Assembly (NCBI RefSeq): GCF_014640335.1
Contig: NZ_BMGT01000003.1
Span: 1-64,000 of the forward strand
Length of the DNA stretch: 64,000 nucleotides
DNA from: Edaphobacter dinghuensis
GTDB lineage: Bacteria > Acidobacteriota > Terriglobia > Terriglobales > Acidobacteriaceae
Direction: 5' to 3'
Numbering within the stretch: the first letter of the stretch is position 1; each line of letters starts with the position of its first letter. Under the pieces are notes generated by a model that saw nothing but the letters and a program-made list of their open reading frames with translations, had not been told where the DNA came from and did no database searches. Shown one piece after another: positions 1 to 8,582 of the stretch. The position numbers were made by a program, and so were the translations under genes.

Positions 1-127
<127 letters not shown>

Positions 128-135
128 TTGGCAAC

Positions 136-168
136 ATGGCCGGAGGCAGCAAGTCTGTCTCCGGCCAT
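136..168 (+). terminator. Hairpin after tuf
   Basis: A perfect 10-bp inverted repeat (ATGGCCGGAG at 136-145, CTCCGGCCAT at 159-168) with a 13-nt loop begins 8 bases after the tuf stop. It is followed by only a weakly T-rich stretch, so it may be a leaky terminator or an RNA 3' end stabiliser. Confidence 0.6.
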
Positions 169-241
169 GCCTTGCTATTCAAAAATAAAGGGATTTTGCA
201 GCGGAAGCATGTTTTTCAGCAAAATCGGTTAGGATAGAAAG

Positions 242-391
242 ATGCGCGAAATTATCACATTGCAATGCCCCGAGTGCAAGAACAGGAATTACTCGACGAC
301 GAAGAACAAGAAGACGACCACTGGCCGTCTGGAGTTCTCGAAGTTCTGCAATACCTGCCGCAAGCACACGGACCACAAAGAGACGAAGTAA
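242..391 (+). CDS. rpmG: 50S ribosomal protein L33
   Basis: A 49-residue protein beginning [17 protein letters not shown], a clear L33. It keeps both cysteine pairs (CPEC and CNTC), so it is the zinc-binding form of L33. L33 sits near the E site of the large subunit. The start is fixed by the length and N-terminus typical of the family. Upstream at 192-226 is an 8-bp inverted repeat (GATTTTGC / GCAAAATC) that could be part of the leader. The gene lies between tuf and tRNA-Trp, as in many bacteria. Confidence 0.96.
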   Translation: MREIITLQCPECKNRNYSTTKNKKTTTGRLEFSKFCNTCRKHTDHKETK

Positions 392-455
392 GCAGTTTGG
401 CCGGCGGCTCATGGCTTTTTAGCCAGGGGCTCGCAGCCCGGCTGAAGGTTTGACC

Positions 456-531
456 GGGGGAGTAAGCTCAACGGTTAAACTGTCGGTCTCCAAAACCGAA
501 CTTCTCGGTTCGAATCCGAGCTCCCCCGCCA
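456..531 (+). tRNA. tRNA-Trp (anticodon CCA)
   Basis: A 76-nt cloverleaf. The acceptor stem pairs GGGGGAG (456-462) with CTCCCCC (521-527), followed by discriminator G and an encoded CCA at 529-531. The anticodon stem TCGGT/ACCGA (from 483) closes the loop CTCCAAA with anticodon CCA at 490-492. The T arm contains GGTTCGAATCC. Its place between rpmG and secE is conserved in many bacterial genomes. Confidence 0.97.
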
Positions 532-597
532 GTATCTCCGGCCGCAGAGTCCGGATGCAGCACAAGAATTTAGCAGCACGAAGATTGAGGCAGCACT

Positions 598-858
598 ATG
601 GCCAAGACGGTAGCAGTAGCAGAACAGACAACGCCCGGAGTGCAACAGCTTAAGAACCAGCCGGAACGCCTGCGAGAGTTCCTCAAGGAAGTGCGCAGCG
701 AGATGCGCAAGGTCTGGTGGCCGGGATGGCCCGAAGTTCAGTCCACGACGGTCGTGGTCATCATTACCGTCTTTATCTTCGCGGGCTACTTCTGGCTGGT
801 CGATAACATCATCGGCCGCGCGATTGAGGCGCTCCTGCATGCGCTGACCGCAAGCTAG
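598..858 (+). CDS. secE: Preprotein translocase subunit SecE
   Basis: An 86-residue protein of the short, single-membrane-helix SecE type. The central part REFLKEVRSEMRKVWWPGWPE is the conserved amphipathic helix plus cytoplasmic hinge. One transmembrane helix follows (about residues 50-72, TTVVVIITVFIFAGYFWLV). SecE clamps the two halves of SecY in the inner membrane translocon. It lies just before nusG, the near-universal arrangement. Confidence 0.95.
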   Translation: MAKTVAVAEQTTPGVQQLKNQPERLREFLKEVRSEMRKVWWPGWPEVQSTTVVVIITVFIFAGYFWLVDNIIGRAIEALLHALTAS

Positions 859-902
859 GCAGATTTTGGAAGTCCGGTAGCATAAGTAGAGAGAAGTAAA
901 CG

Positions 903-1565
903 ATGCGCGAAGAAGGCACAACGATGGCGGCAGAAGAACAGAATCCGGAAGAGCAGACCCTCGCGGCGAACGCCGGCGAGCAGGCATCCACTGAGAATTC
1001 GGAGGAACAGCTCGCTCCGCCGGTGAATGAAAACTTCAAGTGGTACATCATCCACGCCTACTCCGGCTTTGAGCGTAAGGTGCGCGAATCGCTGGAGAGC
1101 CGCATCGCGGCCTTCGGTCTGCAGAACAAGATCGGCCGCATCATGATTCCGACCGAGCCGGTCACCGAACTTCGCAACGGCAAGAAGTACACCATCGAGC
1201 GTGTCTTTCTTCCCGGCTATGTGCTGGTCGAGATGGATCTCGACAACGACCTCTGGCACGTCATCAAGAACACGCCTCGGGTCACGGGCTTCCTTGGCAC
1301 CGGCGATAACCCGGTGGCGCTCTCCGAGCAGGAGGTCAGCTCCATCCTCTTCCGCTCCGACGTGTCTAAGGACAAGCCTGCGCTGAAGATCAAGTTCGAC
1401 AAGGGCGAGCAGGTCCGCATCAACGAAGGACCATTCGCCAACTTCACCGGAGCCGTCGACGAGGTCAACGAAGACAAGCAGACGCTCAAGGTCATGGTCA
1501 GCATCTTTGGCCGTTCCACCCCGGTCGAGATCGAGTTCTCGAAGGTGGACAAGGTTACGGAATAA
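903..1565 (+). CDS. nusG: Transcription termination/antitermination protein NusG
   Basis: A 220-residue NusG. An acidic, poorly conserved N-terminal tail of about 40 residues precedes the NGN domain, which starts at KWYIIHAYSGFERKV. The C-terminal KOW domain includes KGEQVRINEGPFANFTGAVDEV. NusG binds the RNA polymerase clamp and couples transcription to Rho or the ribosome. An alternative start is the ATG at 924, which would remove seven residues (MREEGTT). The N-terminal extension is longer than in E. coli (181 aa). Confidence 0.96.
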   Translation: MREEGTTMAAEEQNPEEQTLAANAGEQASTENSEEQLAPPVNENFKWYIIHAYSGFERKVRESLESRIAAFGLQNKIGRIMIPTEPVTELRNGKKYTIERVFLPGYVLVEMDLDNDLWHVIKNTPRVTGFLGTGDNPVALSEQEVSSILFRSDVSKDKPALKIKFDKGEQVRINEGPFANFTGAVDEVNEDKQTLKVMVSIFGRSTPVEIEFSKVDKVTE

Positions 1566-1667
1566 GCAGTGCTTCCGCCGAACAGCGGAAGAAGAGTTTG
1601 GAATTACCTATCTTATTTCAGCCCAGGCTATGGCCCCGGCTGGGAAGCATAAAGAGGATTTACCGCA

Positions 1668-2102
1668 ATGGCACCGAAGAAGATTACTGGATACGTCAAG
1701 CTTCAGATCATGGCCGGCAAGGCCACCCCGGCACCCCCGGTCGGTCCCGCGCTCGGTCAGGCGCAGGTCAACATCATGGAGTTCTGCAAGCAGTTCAACG
1801 ACCGCACCAAGGCTCCCGATCTGGCTGGCCTCACGATCCCCGTGGTCATCAGCGTCTACGCCGATCGCACTTTCAGCTTCATCACCAAGACGCCTCCGGC
1901 GCCGGTGCTGCTGTTGAAGGCTGCTGGAATCGAGAAGGGCTCGGGCACTCCGAACAAGGAGAAGAAGGGCAAGGTCACCGAGAAGCAGATCATCGCAATC
2001 GCCACCCAGAAGATGCCGGACATGAACGCCGCCACGGTTGAGGCAGCCGCCAAGACCATCCGCGGAACCGCTCGCTCGATGGGCATTGAAGTCATCGGCT
2101 AA
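1668..2102 (+). CDS. rplK: 50S ribosomal protein L11
   Basis: A 144-residue L11 with the N-terminal [21 protein letters not shown] signature and the C-terminal rRNA-binding domain. A Shine-Dalgarno AGAGGA lies just upstream of the ATG. L11 forms the GTPase-associated centre with 23S rRNA. Normally rplA follows directly; here a strong terminator and about 7.7 kb of other genes intervene before rplA. Confidence 0.97.
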   Translation: MAPKKITGYVKLQIMAGKATPAPPVGPALGQAQVNIMEFCKQFNDRTKAPDLAGLTIPVVISVYADRTFSFITKTPPAPVLLLKAAGIEKGSGTPNKEKKGKVTEKQIIAIATQKMPDMNAATVEAAAKTIRGTARSMGIEVIG

Positions 2103-2133
2103 TCGCAGCAAGCTATCGTTCCAATCAAGAGAG

Positions 2134-2188
2134 ACACCGGAAGACCGTTGATGGCAGTTGCCAGCGGCTCTCCGGTGTTTTCTTTTAA
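2134..2188 (+). terminator. Rho-independent terminator after rplK
   Basis: The 8-bp arms ACACCGGA (2134-2141) and TCCGGTGT (2171-2178) enclose a loop with further pairing. They are followed by TTTCTTTTAATT. The element lies between convergent genes, so it may also stop transcription of the minus-strand radical SAM gene. Confidence 0.8.
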
Positions 2189-2208
2189 TTCGTACAACCG
2201 ATACCGCC

Positions 2209-3252
2209 TCAGGCAAAAAGTCTCTGCTGAACGGCAACACCCACGCTCTCCGGAGGTTTGCGGGTAGCATCCACTGGTTGCGGCATCACATCCAGCGGAC
2301 GTTGCCCAAGGCCATGCAGCTGACGCGCCTGCTCGACCATCAGAGCCAGCTTTCGACGATAGTCCGGCGCGGCGAAGTCGGCGTGGTCGAAGCGCTTGGC
2401 GTAGTCAGCCTGTAGCGAAGGGAAGTGCTCACGAACGAAGCTCAGGTAAGTAGGACGTGAGCACGGCTTGAGGAAGAGGGGATTGGCAGCCAGAAAGTTG
2501 GCGCCAACCTCCGCCGCTCGACGAGCCATCTCATTGAGGGCTTCCTGTGTATCGGTAATTCCTGGCAACAGCGGACAGCAGAGGATGCCGGTGCGTAGCC
2601 CCGCCTCGCGCAGCCGTTTGACCGCCCGGAAGCGCAGATCAGGGCGCGGCGCACGTGGCTCCAGCAACCGCGCCAGCTCCGTGTCCGGTGTAGTGATGGT
2701 GATGTGGAGCACAAGCTTGTTGTGCTTTGCGATCTCCGTGAGCAGATCGATGTCGCGTTCAATCAGACGCGACTTGGTGACGATACCGAGACGATGGCCC
2801 TGGCGACGAGCAAAAACCTCGAGCAGGCTACGTGTGATCCGCGCACGTCGCTCGATAGGCTGGTAGGGATCGGTCGCTGTGCCGAGGGCGATCTCGTCGG
2901 CAGGGTCGATCCTGCGCAGCTCCTGCTCCAGCAGCCATGCTGCATTTTGCTTGAGGAAGATAATGCGCTCAAAGTCGAGCGGATCGCGCAGCTCCATGAA
3001 CTCGTGCGTGTAGCGGGCGTAACAATATTTGCAGCCAAACTCGCAGCCGCGATAAGGGTTGATGCTCCAGGCAAGCCAGCGCAGACGCTTCGAGGTGGAT
3101 TTGTTGAGAATGCTGCGGACTTCGAGAGACTTGAACTCGACCAGATGGCCATCGTCAGCATGTTCGGCGTGACAGGCGAGTCGCGCAATGCCGGTCAGCT
3201 GCGGCAGGATGGGGAAGAGCGCTTCATTGTTCGACCCGATTATTTTCGCCAT
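2209..3252 (-). CDS. Radical SAM protein of the PA0069/SplB-like family
   Basis: 347 residues. The radical SAM cluster motif is visible as CEFGCKYCYARYTHEF (C-x3-C-x2-C), preceded by INPYRG as in the PA0069/Rv2578c group. This group resembles spore photoproduct lyase in its N-terminal half, but the substrate is unknown. Further family features include ALGTATDPYQPIE and an ITTPDTELARLLEPRAP segment. The enzyme would bind a 4Fe-4S cluster and S-adenosylmethionine and generate a deoxyadenosyl radical. The ATG at 3252 has only a weak ribosome binding site. The gene is convergent with rplK and lies in the block that separates rplK from rplA. Confidence 0.85.
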   Translation of the reverse strand: MAKIIGSNNEALFPILPQLTGIARLACHAEHADDGHLVEFKSLEVRSILNKSTSKRLRWLAWSINPYRGCEFGCKYCYARYTHEFMELRDPLDFERIIFLKQNAAWLLEQELRRIDPADEIALGTATDPYQPIERRARITRSLLEVFARRQGHRLGIVTKSRLIERDIDLLTEIAKHNKLVLHITITTPDTELARLLEPRAPRPDLRFRAVKRLREAGLRTGILCCPLLPGITDTQEALNEMARRAAEVGANFLAANPLFLKPCSRPTYLSFVREHFPSLQADYAKRFDHADFAAPDYRRKLALMVEQARQLHGLGQRPLDVMPQPVDATRKPPESVGVAVQQRLFA

Positions 3253-3350
3253 ATGTTCGCCTTATTGTGACGACATTAGCTCCGTCCGACGACCGTGTCA
3301 AGAGACGATTTCCACGCTGATTTCAATGCAGTTTCGGCCAAAATCAAAGC

Positions 3351-4790
3351 TCAGCCGACCGTAGGTTGATACTCCTTGAATCCGGCCTTGGTCATTCCGT
3401 GCTGTGCCTCCGGGTTCTTCATGAAGGTCTCCCATATAAACGCGCTGCGGGCGTTCTCGGCCATCAGTAGCGTGATTCCGGTGTCGATGCCGACAACGTC
3501 GGTGTCGTACCACTTCTTCAGGGGATTGAAGGCATCGACGAAGCCGTAGCGGCACCACGCCTGCGGATAGTTCTTTCTGATGTTTCGGATGACGCGCATG
3601 GTCGCGTCGGGCAGAAACGGCAGCGAGCCACCCGCCGCGGCGGGCACGACAGTGCCGTCGATCGGTCCCATCGCCGGTGGTCCGCCCCAGATGACATAGC
3701 CTTTTTCGGAGTCCGAGGCAGTGATGCCCCACAGATCGTTGCTGTAATCGGGAAATATCTTGTTCAGTTCGATGCAGAAACGGCGGTGCACATCGGTGGC
3801 GATGGCCGAGTTCTGGAAGTAGTCGGCGTAGTTGTCCTTCTTGCGGCGAAAATCGAACCAGGCCTGCGAATACTGATGCACAAACAGCGGAGCGAACGAG
3901 CCGATGTAGCGCAGACCGTCGTACTCAAAGGTGGTGCGCTTCCACGCCGTCCACGCCTGCGGATTCAGCGGATGCGCCGACGACCCCATCCCCAGCAGAT
4001 AGATCATCATCAGCTCGCTGTAGTAGTCCCACTTGTAGGGCAGAAAGCCGATCTCTGGCGTCCAACCCATCGGCAGCAGCGTCGTGTCTTCCGAGAGCCA
4101 CGTCCAGTCGACACGATTGAATATGGCGTCCGACAGGCCGTTCACCCCACGGTCGTTGAAGTGTTGACGACAAGTGAGAATGCCGCAGAGCAGGATGGCC
4201 GTATCGACCGACGAGACCTCCGAGTCCCAGATCCTCTCGCCCGTATTGATGTTGGCGAAGTGATAGAAGAAGCCCCGATGCGTCGGCAGCTTCTTCCAGA
4301 TGAAGAGCAGCGTATTGACCACGCGCAGGCGGGCCTCGTTATGCGGAATGAAGCCGCGCTGGTCCGCGATGCAGATGGCGGTAAGGCCAAAGCCGGTGGC
4401 TGCCATGCTGGCCACGATGCTTGTGTCTTTGGTGCGCGTGTTGGCGCGGTCTTTGATCAGGCCGGTCTGCGGGTTGGCCTGCTCCCAGAAGTAGAGAAAG
4501 CTGGCGCGCTCGATCTCGTCGAGAAGCTGGTCGTCCTCAGGAGAAAGCGCGCTCGGCGCGGGTGGAGGCGCCGGAGTCTTATGCGGTCCGGAGACCTTTT
4601 GTGGGGCGGCCTGTTGGGCTTGCTGCTGGGCCGCCTGCTGTCCCAGCAGAGGGAGTGCGTGCGCGAGCGGCAATCCAAGCGAAACCCCCGCCATCTGGCG
4701 GAGCAGGCTGCGCCGCGAGCTCTTATTCCCGTATTGCCCGATCATCCGGCGAATCTGCCGGTCTCTTTCTTCGTTATCATCCACACGCAT
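3351..4790 (-). CDS. Exported glucoamylase-family protein (PF10091, GH144-like)
   Basis: 479 residues. The N-terminus has SRRSLLRQMAGVSLGLPL, a twin-arginine-like signal, followed by a Q/A/P-rich linker. The catalytic part begins near DQLLDEIERASFLYFWEQANPQTGLIKDRA, the hallmark of the glucoamylase-like (alpha/alpha)6-barrel family. Characterised members of this family include endo-beta-1,2-glucanases (GH144). True starch glucoamylase activity is not implied. The protein is probably exported to the periplasm and may act on cyclic or linear beta-1,2-glucans. The substrate is inference from the family only. Confidence 0.8.
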   Translation of the reverse strand: MRVDDNEERDRQIRRMIGQYGNKSSRRSLLRQMAGVSLGLPLAHALPLLGQQAAQQQAQQAAPQKVSGPHKTPAPPPAPSALSPEDDQLLDEIERASFLYFWEQANPQTGLIKDRANTRTKDTSIVASMAATGFGLTAICIADQRGFIPHNEARLRVVNTLLFIWKKLPTHRGFFYHFANINTGERIWDSEVSSVDTAILLCGILTCRQHFNDRGVNGLSDAIFNRVDWTWLSEDTTLLPMGWTPEIGFLPYKWDYYSELMMIYLLGMGSSAHPLNPQAWTAWKRTTFEYDGLRYIGSFAPLFVHQYSQAWFDFRRKKDNYADYFQNSAIATDVHRRFCIELNKIFPDYSNDLWGITASDSEKGYVIWGGPPAMGPIDGTVVPAAAGGSLPFLPDATMRVIRNIRKNYPQAWCRYGFVDAFNPLKKWYDTDVVGIDTGITLLMAENARSAFIWETFMKNPEAQHGMTKAGFKEYQPTVG

Positions 4791-4884
4791 TCATCTCTTC
4801 CGTATTCGCTCAGAGGTTTGATGCTGCCGGAGGTTCGACTCTGAACAATACCATCAGCAGATTAGATGCGCTGCGGAGGCAATC

Positions 4885-5949
4885 ATGAGCATGGGGCAGC
4901 GTATCGCGCCGATCAAACGTCCAATAACAGAGCAAATGAAGGGTAAAACTCTTGCCTGGACGATGATCGCAGTGGTGGTGGCCCTTGCGGCTATGTTTTT
5001 GGTGCGCCTGCATGTGCATCGCCCGCCCTCGATCCGCAGATCGATTCCGATCGAAGGCGCGGTGATACGCCGTGACGCCGACACCAGAAAAGAGCTGCCG
5101 ATCGAGAACGTCACCGTCACCGCATCCGATGGCGTGGTCAGCGCAACGACGCAGTCCGATGCGGCAGGCTACTTCAAGCTCGACCTGCAGCGGCAGGTGT
5201 GGTCCGGACAGCCCATCGTCGTCCACTTCCGCCACCCGGACTACGAGCCATACGATCTGAACCTGCAGGCAGGCAGGCTGGTGATCGACGAGAGCCTGCA
5301 TGTCGTCGCCATGGTTCCACTGCCCGAGTCGCCCAAAGGTGCCCCCGGTGCCAAGGAGTCCGTAGTCTCGAATATCCGCGTGCGATACACCATCAACTCG
5401 CGCACGCAGTCCAACGTCGGCAGCGCGGTCAAAACCTTCCAGGTCGTCAACCAGGGAAACGTCCCTTGCGTGAAGCACCAGCTCTGCTCGCCCGACAAGA
5501 AGTGGAAGGCGTCACGCGGCTCAGCAACCCTCGATGCCGGACAGGACAATACCTTCGGCAACGTTCGTGCCTCGTGCATCGCCGGGCCATGCCCCTTTAC
5601 CAAAATTGACGACAGCGGCTTCAAGAACGGCGGTCGCTACATCACCGTCTCCGCAATCGACTGGTCGAACACGGCGACGTTTCTTCTTGAGGCCGAGGTC
5701 TTTCACACCGCCATCAGCTCCAACGTGCGCGAGTCCTACCCCGTCATCTTCGGTCGCGCGCTCAACTTTACACTGCCGCCTACGCAAGAGGGCGTAAGCC
5801 TCGAGGGCGAGATCGACGGCGCTCCCATGGTCTTCCCCCTCGGGCCTGACCTCTATCTGAGCTGGGCCACCTGCACGGCGCGCACCAGCCAGGGAAGCGA
5901 CCAGACCACGGTCTACCGCTGCGAACTCAAACCCGGCTACCGCTTCTAA
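4885..5949 (+). CDS. Membrane-anchored protein with carboxypeptidase-regulatory-like domain, unknown function
   Basis: 354 residues. One N-terminal transmembrane segment (about residues 23-42, LAWTMIAVVVALAAMFLV) is followed by a beta-sandwich resembling the carboxypeptidase regulatory domain (PIEGAVIRRDADTRKELP... DAAGYFKLDL, about residues 55-145). The remaining 200 residues contain paired cysteines (CVKHQLC, CIAGPC) suggesting disulphides in the periplasm. I do not recognise the C-terminal part. A good Shine-Dalgarno (GGAGG at 4875-4879) supports the ATG at 4885. Proteins with this domain are very abundant in Acidobacteriota. Confidence 0.7.
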   Translation: MSMGQRIAPIKRPITEQMKGKTLAWTMIAVVVALAAMFLVRLHVHRPPSIRRSIPIEGAVIRRDADTRKELPIENVTVTASDGVVSATTQSDAAGYFKLDLQRQVWSGQPIVVHFRHPDYEPYDLNLQAGRLVIDESLHVVAMVPLPESPKGAPGAKESVVSNIRVRYTINSRTQSNVGSAVKTFQVVNQGNVPCVKHQLCSPDKKWKASRGSATLDAGQDNTFGNVRASCIAGPCPFTKIDDSGFKNGGRYITVSAIDWSNTATFLLEAEVFHTAISSNVRESYPVIFGRALNFTLPPTQEGVSLEGEIDGAPMVFPLGPDLYLSWATCTARTSQGSDQTTVYRCELKPGYRF

Positions 5950-5993
5950 AAATATCGTGAGAGGCGTTGTCTGTTCCTCTCAATGAAACCACT

Positions 5994-6058
5994 CACGTCA
6001 TCTCGACCGAAGGCGTGCAGCTTCATCGCACGCCGCAGTGGAGAGACCCCTGTATTTC
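5994..6058. repeat. Dispersed intergenic repeat, copy A
   Basis: Begins CACGTCATCTCGACCGAAGG and ends GCAGTGGAGAGACCCCTGTA-TTT. The same two ends recur at 7102-7188 with a longer, palindromic centre. It lies in the short gap before the GTG-start reductase gene. Confidence 0.75.
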
Positions 6059-6103
6059 GCCGTCCCTCCAAAGAGGTTCTAAGATCACAACGGAGGATGT
6101 AGA

Positions 6104-6982
6104 GTGGCTCGAATAGCGATCATCGGAGTAGGGGCAATCGGTGCGATCATTGCCTCGTTGCTGCAGCAGGCAGGACACGAGCTGGTGCTGTGCGTGCGCC
6201 GTCCGCTGGCAGAGTTGACGGTAGAGACACCTGACGGCCCGGTAGCTGTGCGCGCAACGATAGTCACCGATCCCGCAAAAATAGCCGCTGTCGACTGGGT
6301 CATCGTTGCCACCAAAGCCTACGACGCAGCTAGCGCAGCAAAGTGGCTGAAGCAGCTTCGTGCAGACGGCGCTCCGGTAGCAGTTCTGCAGAACGGCGTG
6401 GAGCATCGCGAGCGGTTCGCCCCCTACGTGCCGATGGACTCAATTCTGCCCGTCATTGTGGATTGCCCAGCCGAGCGTCAGTCTCCGGAGCGCGTTCGTC
6501 AGCGCGGCATAATGCACCTCAAGGCTCCCGAGGGCGAGTTAGGTCGAGCCTTCATCCATCTGTTTGCCGGAACCGCGGCAGACGCCGTCGAGGTATCGGA
6601 CTTCATCACGGTCGCATGGCGCAAGCTGTGCCACAACGCCGCCGGTGTGCTGCCCGCGCTGCTGTTGCAGCCATCGGGAGTCCTGCACGACGAGGCCATC
6701 GGCGAAACCGCACTACAGATCGTCCGTGAGTGCATCGCCGTAGGCCGCGCCGAAGGAGCAACATTGGACAATGATGTCGCCGAAGCAGTGCTGCAAGCCT
6801 ATCGCGCTGCTCCCGCCGACGGCATCAACTCCCTGCACGCCGACCGCCTCGCACACAGGCCGATGGAGATCGACGCCCGCAACGGCGTGATCGTGCGCTT
6901 AGGCAAAAAACACGGAATCGCCACTCCCTGCAACCAGATGGCAGTTGCGCTATTGGAGCGGATGGCCAAAGCAAAGGACTAG
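6104..6982 (+). CDS. Ketopantoate reductase family protein (PanE/ApbA-like)
   Basis: 292 residues starting with GTG at 6104, supported by CGGAGG at 6091-6096. The N-terminus IAIIGVGAIGAIIASLLQQAGHEL is a Rossmann fold (GxGAIG) for NADPH. The C-terminal helical domain contains the family pattern W-R-K-L-x-H-N-A (AWRKLCHNA) where PanE has a catalytic Lys and Asn. The family reduces 2-dehydropantoate to pantoate in coenzyme A synthesis, but paralogues with other 2-oxo acid substrates are common, so the exact substrate is open. The gene is flanked on both sides by copies of the dispersed repeat. Confidence 0.82.
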   Translation: MARIAIIGVGAIGAIIASLLQQAGHELVLCVRRPLAELTVETPDGPVAVRATIVTDPAKIAAVDWVIVATKAYDAASAAKWLKQLRADGAPVAVLQNGVEHRERFAPYVPMDSILPVIVDCPAERQSPERVRQRGIMHLKAPEGELGRAFIHLFAGTAADAVEVSDFITVAWRKLCHNAAGVLPALLLQPSGVLHDEAIGETALQIVRECIAVGRAEGATLDNDVAEAVLQAYRAAPADGINSLHADRLAHRPMEIDARNGVIVRLGKKHGIATPCNQMAVALLERMAKAKD

Positions 6983-7010
6983 AGATTTCCTCTTACGTGT
7001 AGTTTCCTTT

Positions 7011-7042
7011 GTTTGTCATTCCCGAAGGGAATCTGCGTTTTG
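7011..7042. repeat. Short palindromic intergenic repeat
   Basis: Contains ATTCCCGAAGGGAAT (7018-7032), a 6-bp inverted repeat with a GAA loop, in the context GTCATTCCCGAAGGGAATCT. It resembles the short palindromic repeats scattered between genes in acidobacterial genomes. Only one copy is seen in this window, so its repeat nature rests on general knowledge. Confidence 0.4.
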
Positions 7043-7101
7043 TTCGAATCGCCAAAACTACACCTGGAAAAGAATCGCGCTAAATCGAAGAATCTCAAAC
7101 G

Positions 7102-7188
7102 CACGTCATCTCGACCAGAAGTGCGGGGCTCCCGACGAGCTTGCTCGTTGGGGTGCAAGCGCAGCGTAGTGGAGAGACCCCTGTATTT
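7102..7188. repeat. Dispersed intergenic repeat, copy B
   Basis: Shares CACGTCATCTCGACC and GTGGAGAGACCCCTGTATTT with copy A at 5994-6058. The centre holds a palindrome around CGACGAGCTTGCTCGT. It is placed immediately downstream of the TetR-type gene (minus strand). Confidence 0.75.
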
Positions 7189-7205
7189 AGCTTTTGCCTG
7201 TGAAA

Positions 7206-7823
7206 TCAGGCATGGGCCGTAATCGCTGCATCAGGTGGCTCCACCATACGGTCAGCCTCCAGAATCGGCATCACAAGCTGCAAAATACGGCCGACGATCT
7301 CTTCGGCAGCCACATGGTCGGGGGTATAAAACCATTGCTTGACCGCGCCATAGATCGCCCAGCTCGCAGTCGTCGCAATCATCTCTGCTGAGGCGCCGGA
7401 CCTGCCATTCTTATTCATCCCGTTGATGACAACCCGGCGAATGGCCGCAGTCATAGCCGACTCCATCAGCGGCTCAAAGGCATTTTGTTTCGTACACGCC
7501 CGGTCGCCGTGCGATTGGGTCAGATAGTCGCACGTGGCCAGAATGATTGAAGCCGCGGCGCTGGGGCATGTGCCGTCGAAGCTGATGTTGCGCTCATGCA
7601 GCAGCTTGTGGAACCCACCCCCCACCATCGCGTCGAGCAGAGCGAACTTGTCGGTGTAGTGGTCGTAGAAGGTGGCGCGGTTTACCGTCGCCGTATCGGT
7701 AATGTCCTGGACCGAAATTTCGTCGAAGCTGTGTGTCAGCATCAGCTCGCGCAGCGCTCCCTGAAGGAGCTGCCGGGTGCGGCGGATGCGGGGATCGCGA
7801 ACTTCACAGTCTGAAATCGGCAT
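7206..7823 (-). CDS. TetR/AcrR-family transcriptional regulator
   Basis: 205 residues from the ATG at 7823 (MPISDCEVRDPRIRRTR). An upstream in-frame start would add 44 residues unlike any TetR protein and would cover the operator region, so I reject it. The helix-turn-helix lies at about residues 12-58 (FDEISVQDITDTATVNRATFYDHYTDKFALLD). The C-terminal ligand domain ends with a segment typical of TetR_C. It is divergent from an azoreductase gene. Two palindromes lie in the gap between them, so it most likely represses both itself and the quinone/azo detoxification genes. Confidence 0.88.
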   Translation of the reverse strand: MPISDCEVRDPRIRRTRQLLQGALRELMLTHSFDEISVQDITDTATVNRATFYDHYTDKFALLDAMVGGGFHKLLHERNISFDGTCPSAAASIILATCDYLTQSHGDRACTKQNAFEPLMESAMTAAIRRVVINGMNKNGRSGASAEMIATTASWAIYGAVKQWFYTPDHVAAEEIVGRILQLVMPILEADRMVEPPDAAITAHA

Positions 7824-7870
7824 AAGGATCTGTTGATTAGAGCGTATCAAACAGAAAAAGAATCTTAGCA

Positions 7871-7904
7871 ACGACACGTGTCGTCTATAACGACATATGT
7901 TGTT
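7871..7904. promoter_or_regulatory. Paired TetR-type operators
   Basis: A perfect 14-bp palindrome ACGACACGTGTCGT (7871-7884) is followed by a near-perfect copy ACGACATATGTTGT (7890-7903). Their centres are 19 bp apart, placing both on the same DNA face. They sit between the divergent TetR gene (start 7823) and azoR (start 7938). Confidence 0.75.
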
Positions 7905-7937
7905 TATGCGGCTAGTGTCGCCAAGGAGAACTTCGAT

Positions 7938-8558
7938 ATGCCCACTCTTCTGCATCTGGATTCAAGTCCGCTGGAAAGCTCTATCAGCCGCGAATTGACG
8001 CGCGAGTTCGTCAAGACCTGGAAGGCCGCCCACCCCGATGGTGCTGTGATCGAGCGCGATCTGGCAGCAAACCCGGCAGCGCCGATCAATGCCGCGTGGG
8101 TTGGCAGCGCCTTTACCCCCGAAGCTGCCCGAACCCCGGAGCAGGCTGCAGCCCTCGCGACCTCCGAGCAGTTGATCGCCGAACTCGAAGTTGCCGACGA
8201 GTACGTCATTGGCGTGGCCATGCATAACTTCAGCGTTCCCTCCGTGTTGAAGCTCTGGATCGACCAGGTAGCCCGTCTCGGACGCACCTTTTCTTACGGC
8301 GAAACCGGCCCACAGGGACTGCTTAAGGGCAAGAAGGCAACCATCATCGTTGCAAGCGGAGGGTTCTACGAGGTAGGAACGCCAGCCGGAGCCATGAACT
8401 TCGTCGAGCCTTATCTGAAGGCCGTTCTGGGCTTTCTCGGAATTACCGATGTGAAGTTCGTGACCGCCAGCGGTGCATCCCAGCTCATGCGCGGAACCGT
8501 GGATCGTGCAACCTTCCTGCAACCAGTCCTCGAACAAGTAAGAACGGTAGCGGCATAA
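7938..8558 (+). CDS. azoR: FMN-dependent NADH:quinone oxidoreductase / azoreductase
   Basis: 206 residues from the ATG at 7938, which has AAGGAG 10 bases upstream. The N-terminal flavodoxin-like HLDSSPLESSISRELTREF matches the phosphate-binding loop of AzoR. Later family segments are visible in MHNFSVPSVLKLWIDQVARL and FSYGETGPQGLLKGKKA. The enzyme reduces quinones and azo compounds with NADH by an obligate two-electron route, protecting against redox cycling. It is the first gene after the operators, followed by a DoxX-type gene 24 bases on. Confidence 0.92.
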   Translation: MPTLLHLDSSPLESSISRELTREFVKTWKAAHPDGAVIERDLAANPAAPINAAWVGSAFTPEAARTPEQAAALATSEQLIAELEVADEYVIGVAMHNFSVPSVLKLWIDQVARLGRTFSYGETGPQGLLKGKKATIIVASGGFYEVGTPAGAMNFVEPYLKAVLGFLGITDVKFVTASGASQLMRGTVDRATFLQPVLEQVRTVAA

Positions 8559-8582
8559 GCCGAAAGGAGAAAACAGAAAATC

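Noticed and set aside
7824-7955. Upstream extension of the TetR-type protein
   Set aside because: It would translate through both operators and adds residues foreign to TetR proteins; the ATG at 7823 fits family length.
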